A DNA stretch of 64,000 nucleotides from Falciphora oryzae (lineage: Eukaryota > Ascomycota > Sordariomycetes > Magnaporthales > Magnaporthaceae): NCBI GenBank assembly GCA_000733355.1, contig JNVV01000009.1:349521-413520 (forward strand). The letters are read 5' to 3'. Every line of letters starts with the position of its first letter. Positions within the stretch are counted from its first letter, which is position 1. Positions 56,368-64,000 of this stretch are shown here, in pieces. The translations under genes and the position numbers were made by a program. Below the pieces are notes generated by a model that ran no database searches, was not told the DNA's origin, and was given only the letters and a program-made list of their open reading frames with translations.

Positions 56368-57344
56368 ATGGGCATCCCTCCAGACGAGCACCTTCCCGAG
56401 GTGGCGCCGGCGAATGATCCCCAGATCATGCCGGACGGCTCGCCACAAGCTCTCACCGCGCAAGAGGCGTACGCCCACCGGCAGTACTTTGACGGCGGCG
56501 CCAAGTACCCCGGCCCCGATCTCGACAGTCCAAAGTTCACAGAAGTGCCCAATGGGCTCGAACCCGGCGTCCACCATAACAACACCCAAGCTCATGACCA
56601 GCAGAGTAGCCCGCCGTGGGACTCTCCGGTTCCTGTCAGCACTGTCGCGGGGCTCCAGGCCGGCTCCGTGCCCGTCGGGAGCAGCCAGTTCGGCTCTGAG
56701 GACGAGAAAGGGATAGAGAGAGACGAGAGGATCTGCGGTCTAAAGAAGCGGTTCTTCTATATGGTGATGGGCGCGTGCATCATTCTCGTCTCTATCGTGG
56801 TCGGCGTCGGTGTCGGCGTCAGCCTGGCCTCTCAGCAGACCAGGAGCTCGGGTCAGCCAAGCACGCCAGACGGCGCTTCTGGCGACAGGTAAGTCGAGAA
56901 GGAGCACAACCAGGTATTCTGCCTCTCGAATACCTAATAAACTAACTCTATGTGTCCCTCAATGCTAGCTTCCCTGTCTCGACATCGTCCCCTCCGCCAG
57001 CGCTGCCGCGGCCCACAAACAAGGCGCCGCCGCCCAAGCTTAATGAAACCCGGCTCAACGGCCCGTTCAAATTCCAGGGCTGGTCCGGCATAAACTTCAC
57101 TGGTGAGAGCACCGAAGTGATCAGGGGCGTCGGTATCACGCAATTCGACTTTGATATCCGCAGCTACGTTTGGGACCCGGACGGCTTCACGTGCTGCCTT
57201 AGCTTCTGCAACGGGACGGTGTCGGACGGCGGCTCCTACCGGTGCGGAGTGTTCAGCCAGCCCCGGTCCTCGGGTCCCTTCAACAGGATTGTCACGCTCT
57301 GCGGCGGTAACGAGATCACGAAGCAGGCAGTATCTTGTTCTTGA
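56368..57344 (+). CDS. Type II membrane protein with Cys-rich ectodomain, unknown
   Basis: Exons are 56368-56888 and 56969-57344; the 80-nt intron has GTAAGT, ACTAACTC and GCTAG signals and joins AG|C; the product is 298 residues. ATG at 56368 is the first in frame. Residues 1-125 are Pro/Gln/Asp-rich and probably cytoplasmic. Residues about 130-153 form one membrane helix (MVMGACIILVSIVVGVGVGV). A Pro-rich linker follows, then a domain with NETRLNGPFKFQGW and six Cys (FTCCLSFCN, YRCGVF, TLCGGN, VSCS). The domain resembles small secreted Cys-rich proteins that here appear membrane-tethered. No family is recognised. Confidence 0.7.
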
Positions 57345-60001
57345 GCCCGTGATTACAAGGCAGCCCTTCGCTGACTGAAGCCACTCGGCCACTCTTGTTG
57401 TTTCTGGTTCCTGGAGTTTTGTATTTCCCCCAATATCCGCGAGGTCGCCCCTCCACCTTAGATGAAAACGCTATTGTATTTGACTTTTCGATATCGGCGG
57501 TTAGGTAGCAGTATGTCAATTCGTCTCGTTCAACTTTGTGCCGGACGGCCTTGCTTCTCACCCAGCCTCCACAATGGCAGCCACTCAGCCAACATTTTGG
57601 AAGCGACCAAGGTACGCCATTTGTTATTGAGGATTCTACGGCTGCGCACACGTTGCGCCGTGCTGACGCTGTCTGGTTTCCTGGTCCGCTTGTTTCGCGA
57701 CTTTGTGCTAGCCAGTATCTCCCCTGAATGCACCACGCCGAGAGAGTACAGCAATGTGTATCAAGGGTACAGCATCCGGCGGCACCCTGGATCTGAGAGG
57801 CCAAAATATTGCTGCCACCAGCCGGAGTGGCTAGGAAAAAAAATCACACACAAACTCTTGGAGTCATGCGGCGGAGTTCTCGCCGTATCATAGCGTGTCG
57901 GGCGTTTTAGTATGGGCCGGAATTTGTGCACGATGGAGTACTCCATCGTGAAGCCGGGAGGCGCACCCGGCCCTAGTGTTTCGAGGCGTCAAAAGTACCG
58001 GGAAAGGGCCGCTCTCCGTGCTATTAAAGCCCTCAACCGCCATTATTTTCTATCGCTTTCGTCCACCTTAGGGACTATCGCCATTTTTCCTATCCCACTT
58101 CACCCGACACGCTGCGAGAGGGTTATCCAGACGTGCGATGTATTGTGGCCTGGTCCGCCAAACGGTCATGACGAACGCATAAACGATCAGAGCTCCTTGG
58201 CGGACGAGCACTAATGCGGTGAACACCGCTACCCTCACTGCTACGCACACCTGCGGCGGCGAGCACACACGGCAGATGGTCCAGGAGGATGGCAGCAGAG
58301 AGAGCAAACGCGATACGACACCAAGCAACACCATCGAACGCAGATCGACAACTGTTCATCGAGACCTACCGGAGCAGCATACCAGCCGCGAGAAGGTGGA
58401 AAAGTTGGGCTCGTCGGGGCAAAAGAACCGTTTGTGGACTGGAGCTCTTGGTAATCGTGCGTTCCTCCACAGCCATGCATCTCGCGGTCTCAAACAAAAA
58501 TGAAGGCTGGAGGTGCCCAGTAAACGATGCTCAAAGCTCTGCGGTGGTCCTCCTCTCATGATGAACCTCCTCGTATCTCCGTTTCCCCGCCGACAAGTCA
58601 CCGGTGCCTGTATCCCGGGGGTGCGGAGGAGAGGAGCAACGCCGAGAGCCACGAACCGATCGACACCGACGCAACCTTCAGGTTCCAGCCACTCAGAGGC
58701 ACCGTTCCCTCGGCCTACCCCTTGTTTTTTGTCACAAGCAATCCAAGATTCCTTGATGCCTCCGTCTCACATGCCGCCGCCTGCCCCTGCATGCAGGTCA
58801 GTCACCAAGATATTTTACATCGGTAACGGTACCCGGTCCAAGTCAAAACCAGGGTGCGAGTTGGGATGGTCGCATTCATAACGCCACAACAACCAAGAGT
58901 CACCGATGATGATGGCTCACTTTCCTGTTCAAGTAAACACCCCAGATGCATGGGTGGTGTGCGACTCTTGCGACACCTCTGGATCCCTTCTCAACCTCCG
59001 CGGAGGCGTCTATGGGACCATTCGTCCTCCGAGGATAACGGACACACGATAAAATGAAAAGAGCTGGAACGCCTCGGTGCGCAGTGCTTTGTGTTTGCTG
59101 GATGGGGGCTGACGCACATTGCTCACCCCTTTGAAGATATCACCCTCCATGCTGTCCTGGCGTGGTTACCAGGTCCTTGGGAGGAGGGAGGGGAGGGATT
59201 GCCGCGAGAGGGGAGTGGTCGGCGGCCAGGTCCATTGGGCAGGGGTCAAGGTTCGAACTCACCGTCTTGAGGTGGGAGCGAAAACGGTGAGGCGGGGGAG
59301 CTGAAAACCCCACCTGGTGGAACTCTCCACCTTCTGAGCCCGTGATCGGGCATGCCGAGATCTGGAGAGATGGCTTTGAGGGCGGAAAATAGAACGAGAC
59401 GTCTGCCGTGGACTATTGCGCGCACGGCGCACGCGAAGGCAGTATGGGGTAATTTCGCTACTCTCAAGACCCTGCTCGTCCTGACTGTCGATTTACCTTG
59501 ATTTCTCCGAGGCGGCGGGTTTGGCTGGGGCTAGGGTCTCACGATCGAGATAGTGGGGTTCTTCGCCCAACTGCGGGGTAGTCCGTGCTGTGCTCTCAAG
59601 CGTTTTTTTAGAGCTGCGATTGAGGAAGAATGGAAGCACCAGACATGCCTGGTAGGCGCGCACATGATCGCCGGAGCTAGGGAAATAACGGGTGTGACGC
59701 TGTGGGGTGATGGCCTTGCAACTATGTTTGCTTGAGTGCGGGGGACGTGAGCTTCTCTTGGGACAATTATCGCGGACAGAGGGCCAACTCGTGCGGACAT
59801 TCAGGCACCAGACCAAACTAATGGCTGTTTCGTCAATGTGCATCGTCTGAAATATGCTCCCGGATAGCTGATGACCTCGTGAAAACGATCCCCGTAACGT
59901 GTTGCAAGGCCGCGATTTTGCGCCTTGCGCAACTAATTCGGAGCCCAATTTTACCTGAATCCACCCCTCGCAAGTATCACTCCTGAGGATATTGCGGAAA
60001 T
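57345..60001. other. Intergenic, nothing recognised
   Basis: 2.65 kb without a supported gene or RNA. Open frames of up to about 180 codons occur on both strands and look random. Confidence 0.4.
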
Positions 60002-61915
60002 ATGTCGTCTTCCACAACGTCCGAGACACCGGCTGGCGGACTTGTCAAGCAGTCGGTCGTGTCATGCTTCATCTTCAGGTTCGGCGACGGCGGACGTGCC
60101 GAGGTCGCGCTTTTCCAACGCAGCGACAAGGTCAGAACCTATCAGTAGGCACTCTTCTGATCCCAACCTACAGCCCTGTCTCCCCCTGAGAGAGAGACAG
60201 AGACAGGGCTACAAACAGCACACCAGGCTTACCTGTGGGGAAATGGCCACTTGGACAGACACCTGCTGGCGCCGATATCTGGTTCTATAGACAAAGAAGA
60301 CTCATCCCCACTGTCTGCCGCCTGGCGCGAGCTGGGCGAGGAGACCAAGCTGACGAGCCGCGAACTCGAGCTCCTACGTCACGGCAAACCCTACACCTTC
60401 GCCGACCCTGCTGCCGGCCGCGAATGGACGGTGCATCCTTTCGCCTTCCGCCTCGTCTCCGCCGGCGATGCTGCCGCCATTGTAACCGACTGGGAGCACG
60501 AGGCTTGGGGCTGGCACGATCCGTTGCGAATAATCGAGGATGGAAGCGGAGGTGTTCAGAGTGTCCCACGTCTAGCCGAAAGCCTGCGCCGTGTATACTT
60601 CGAGGCTGATCTTGGCTCGGAGGCCGGCGCGGCATTGACGCGTGGGCTTGATCGCCTCAGGACCGACTACCAGAGCGGCGCACGGCAGCTTGCGGGCGAG
60701 GCGCTGCGGATTCTAAAGGATGTTGTGAGGCTCCTTCCGGACGGTGGCAATGACGACGAAAACGACGGCCCGACACCTCTCTGGTGGCCCAAAGTACGGT
60801 TTGCGGCGTGGCATCTGTGGAAGAACGGGCGCGAGAGCATGGGCGCGGCTATACTCGCCGTAGTTCTCGAAGCTCTGCAGTCTATCGATTCCACCATCCA
60901 CCATCCCGGGGTCGAAAAGTCTTCGTCGGAAGCTGGTGACGTCAGTGAAGGCAAACACGACGGGAAGTTGGTTCGGTGGCGTGAAGATGTTGTGGAAGGA
61001 CTCGATAAACTGCTTGCTGTGAGGATTGACCGCGGGAGTTCTGTGGCCGAAGAGTTCACCCGCTTCGTTCGGAACAGGTTCGGGGTCGAAAGGCTCGCGG
61101 ACCTCCAGCGACCCGTCTCGATACTGACATTGTCGGACAGCTCGACAATCTCGCAGAGCCTGCACTGCGCGATGCTCAAGACTGGCATGTCCTTAGACTT
61201 GCGGGTGCTCGAGTCGCGCCCACTCTTCGAAGGCCTCTCCCTTGCCGCAGCTGTGGCCGAGAAAGTGTCAGCGAGCGAAGTACAGGCCAGAGAAGAAGGA
61301 AGTGGACCGGGGGACGAGAAGCACAAGGGGTTCACGAGCAAGCTCAGCATCACAATATTCCCAGATGCTGCGATGGCGATGGCGGCCGAGGGCGTGGACT
61401 TGGTTCTCATTGGGGCGGACCGTATCTCGGCGTCAGGCGCTGTAAGCAACAAGACGGGATCTCTGCCTGCTATTCTGAGCACCCGTCATGTGGCGGGGGC
61501 CTCGGCAGCGGTGGTGGTGATCAGTGAGTCCGACAAGGTGGCGCCGCCGGGCGATCCCAGCGAGCACGTGGTGGAGGACACCGGGCCCCAACAAATGTTT
61601 CGCGCTTGGGAATCGGAGCACAACAGCAATCGGGTCCGCCACGCGGCGGGTATGATACTGTTCAAGCTGGCTACATCGAGCGGGCCCACGGAGGGGGAGG
61701 AGGATGGGGGGAAGTGGGATGATGGGACGAGGACGGGGCAGGCAGCTGCGCTCGGTGGCCTCAGGGTTGCGGTCAGAAACGTATCGTTCGAGTGGGTGCC
61801 GCCGACTCTTGTCGACATCTACGTCTCTGAGCGCGGGGTCTGGGCCGTCGAGGACATCGCCGAGCGGTCCAAGGAGCTGGCAGCCGAGGTCGAGAGGCTC
61901 TTTTCGGATCTGTAA
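60002..61915 (+). CDS. Nudix hydrolase fused to an eIF2B-alpha/beta/delta-like domain
   Basis: Exons are 60002-60144 and 60259-61915; the 114-nt intron starts GTAGGC and ends GACAG, joining CA|A; the product is 599 residues. The N-terminal Nudix part starts SVVSCFIFRF and continues across the intron into SGSIDKE and AAWRELGEET, the REL-EE metal-binding helix; the box has one residue more than the strict consensus. From about residue 140 the protein turns into an initiation-factor-2B-subunit-like Rossmann fold: SILTLSDSSTISQSL, RVLESRPLFEG, LVLIGADRISASGAVSNKTG and VSFEWVPPTLVD, the nucleotide/sugar-phosphate pocket shared with methylthioribose-1-phosphate isomerase. The fusion suggests an enzyme handling a (deoxy)nucleotide- or ribose-phosphate, not a translation factor; that is inference. 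Cytosolic. Confidence 0.85.
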
Positions 61916-63518
61916 GGTGTCATCCCGCCCCATCGTTCCTTTGCGATATAAATAACAGGGTCGATGGAGGGAGGAGCCGAGCGTGTGGTGGAGTGGAGAT
62001 GAGGGATTCGTCCTCCAGTGAGTCCCTCTGCGGGAACGGGGTGATGGCCTGAAGAGGAAACCACTGCGAACCCCCTGCGCTGGTTACAACGCGGTACCGT
62101 CATGGCACACAGATTCGAACATGCAACAAGCCCCGTGGCAACTGAAATACTAAGCCTCGGGCAGGCACCACGCTGGTGAACGCAGGGTGGATCCGGAGGT
62201 CATCAAGGTTCTTGCTCTGCAGCTGTATTTAGATACCTAGGTACCTAGGTGGTAGGTCGCTGGGTAATCCTTGGCCGACGATAGGTGGATGTCAAAGGAC
62301 CGAAGATGGAGGTTGTGGATGGCCTGATGGTGGATGGCAATGGCGATGGTGGACATGCCCCGCGGATATGCGTGAATAGGTCCAAGGAGAGTGCCGTATC
62401 CCATATCCCCTCCCTCTTCACCATCGGATGATTGGCAGTCCGTCCGACGAGACGAAAACGGCCAGCGGCACAAACGGTGAACTGGCTCGGCCCGTTTTAG
62501 CGTTGACTGAATTGTGATCAGCATGAGATTGCTTGACGGGGTGTGTGGTACCAGCCGCTCATTGATGATGGTGGGGTAGTGGTATCCATTGGATCGAGGG
62601 ACCTCTCTAAACACGGTCTCGAGGCTTGAACCCGGCAAAATACATTCGAGAGAGACGGCAGGAACGAGCTTAACGTTAATCTCACTGCTTCCCGTCAATA
62701 GTTCCGGGTCCCACCCGTGCTCCTTCCCAACCCGATTTCGATTTCGATTTCTTCTCCAGCCTAGGAAGGCCCTCTCACTACTCTTTCATCGCTGGGAAAC
62801 CCACACGGCGCAAACCTTGCCTAGTGGCTTGATGACCCCCGTTCTAATTTTTGCCCATCGGGTGCCGCCTCCGGTTGGATCCAACGCCCAACCGGAAATC
62901 GCCATGGCAGACATTGAAATATCGATTCCTATGCATGCCCTCTGGTGAACCCCATTTTTTCTTCCCGGCAGAAGGATTGGTGATCAAGTTCAGCCGATAT
63001 TTTTAGAGAGTTCGTCCCATGCCCATCCCAGTAATCTCTCGCTGCCCCTCGCGCTCCTGCGTCACTAGGGTCTGCAGGCCTAAGACGCTTGATTCGCGCT
63101 AGCACGGGCCATACAGGACATCGCCCGCGCCCAGCCACGATGAGATCACTGCTAGCACCGGCTTGTGGACACGCTCGCAGTCGTCCTGACGCGACAAAAC
63201 ACGACGGCATTCACTGGCGGCCAAACTCCCCAATCTTGATGGGCTAACGTCCTAGAGATGGACGTATTCAGAGCCTCTGATTCAATCTTTCACGCTTCTC
63301 TGGGCGTGGGAACGCAGCAGACCCGGTTTTGTTCAACACGTCATAGCAACATTGGTGGCTTCTTGGTGCGACCGTATTTGACCCTCCTTCCACAAGCAGT
63401 GGCCAGTGTTCGTGGCCAAATCACAGCGCCAAGCCGAGCTGGCATGCTGGAAATCACCAGGCGCTAGGTAGAGTCGCAATCTTGTCTGGATCCCCTGCTT
63501 CGAACCCTCCATCCCATT
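61916..63518. other. Intergenic, nothing recognised
   Basis: 1.6 kb. A minus-strand open frame at 62237-62698 has no domain and is not supported. Confidence 0.4.
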
Positions 63519-64000
63519 AGCCTATGCCACCCATGCCATCTTCGTCGAGGAATCCTTCGGCGGGAGCTGCCAGAGTCTGCGCCATTTCGATGGGGTCGTC
63601 GCCGACCTTGGGCTTGTCCCATCCGACTGAACTCGACTTGGGGATACAGCTCGAAGGCAGCCCTCCACAGGACGCGCCACAGCCACGCCCGAGGTAGGCA
63701 CAAGAATAACGCCAGAAATAACGGCAAAGCAGCGGGAGGGGAGGCGCCACCCGGCAGACAAACCCACCAGACCAGACCCTGCCGAGGTTTCGGGCGCTGT
63801 CGGCCTGAGCCTCTGCCTGGCAGGGGGACACTTCATTCGGTGCAATACGGCCCCAGGTGCATTCGGATGGGTGCCGAGAGGCGACAATGACAGAAGGAAT
63901 CCTTTCCGTGCTCGCCGTCGTGCATCTTCCGTTTTGGAGCTTGCAACCAGGGCCTCAATAGCATCCATGACATCCCCTCCTCTCTGCTGATGTATATCTT
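63519..64000 (-). CDS. Possible 3' part of a gene running off the right edge
   Basis: Two minus-strand pieces look protein-like. Near the edge, MDAIEALVASSKTEDARRRA (63968-63910) is a helical charged segment. At the other end, GWDKPKVGDDPIEMAQTLAA followed by PAEGFLDEDGMGGIG ends at TAA (63519-63521), with an acceptor-like TTCAG just before it (about 63631). They are in different frames, so at least one intron is needed between about 63900 and 63640. The family is not recognised. Confidence 0.3.

Noticed and set aside
62085..62165. tRNA-like TTCGAAT on the minus strand
   Set aside because: The T-stem does not pair and no acceptor or anticodon stem can be formed.
1..64000. CRISPR array, rRNA, bacterial-style operon or prophage
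   Set aside because: No regularly spaced repeats, no rRNA segments and no prokaryotic gene organisation; introns show fungal nuclear DNA.

Overview
The window is nuclear DNA of a filamentous ascomycete (Pezizomycotina), most likely a Sordariomycete. The signs are short GT..AG introns of 56-233 nt with CTAAC/CTGAC-type branch points, fungus-only families (HET domain, gEgh16/MAS-type secreted protein, rhodopsin-domain membrane protein, SidC-type siderophore synthetase), an intron-containing tRNA-Ser, and a degraded LTR retrotransposon. I cannot name the species.

Layout. 1-3145: left-truncated LTR retrotransposon on the minus strand (gag broken by stops, 5' leader duplicated in tandem), inserted into the last exon of a gene whose paralogue survives at 6230-6857. 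4074-6103: broken HET gene. 6230-6920: secreted Cys-rich protein gene running into a 63-N gap. 7911-9011: gEgh16-like secreted protein with an Asn-Lys-Ala repeat tail. 9.0-13.4 kb: gene-poor, with tRNA-Ser(GCT). 13399-14732: Cys-rich, probably GPI-anchored surface protein. 15485-16928: rhodopsin-domain pseudogene. 17.8-22.2 kb: zinc-knuckle fragment, a charged SLLNP-motif protein, a broken small secreted protein and an unknown CxxC protein. 22996-23607: tautomerase/cis-CaaD-like enzyme. 23714-25807: polytopic membrane protein. 26538: tRNA-Ile(AAT). 27147-28692: FAD-linked oxidase with a frameshift. 31025-32118: short-chain dehydrogenase.

32196-51827 is the centre of the window: a 5085-residue non-ribosomal peptide synthetase of the SidC/NPS2 (ferrichrome/ferricrocin) type, and upstream on the same strand its partner L-ornithine N5-monooxygenase (SidA type). 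SidA hydroxylates ornithine; after acylation by an enzyme not encoded here, the synthetase assembles the hydroxamate units with small amino acids into a cyclic hexapeptide siderophore. Two copies of a 14-bp motif, GATCWGATAAGATC, lie 1.2 and 2.0 kb upstream of sidA. They contain the extended GATA site (ATCWGATAA) known for SreA/SRE1-type iron repressors, so the pair looks iron-regulated.

56.4-64 kb: a type II membrane protein with a Cys-rich ectodomain, a Nudix-IF2B fusion protein, and a possible last exon of a gene at the right edge. Many accessory genes in 1-30 kb are broken, several by TGG-to-TAG changes that fit repeat-induced point mutation, while the siderophore pair, the dehydrogenase and the Nudix-IF2B gene are intact.
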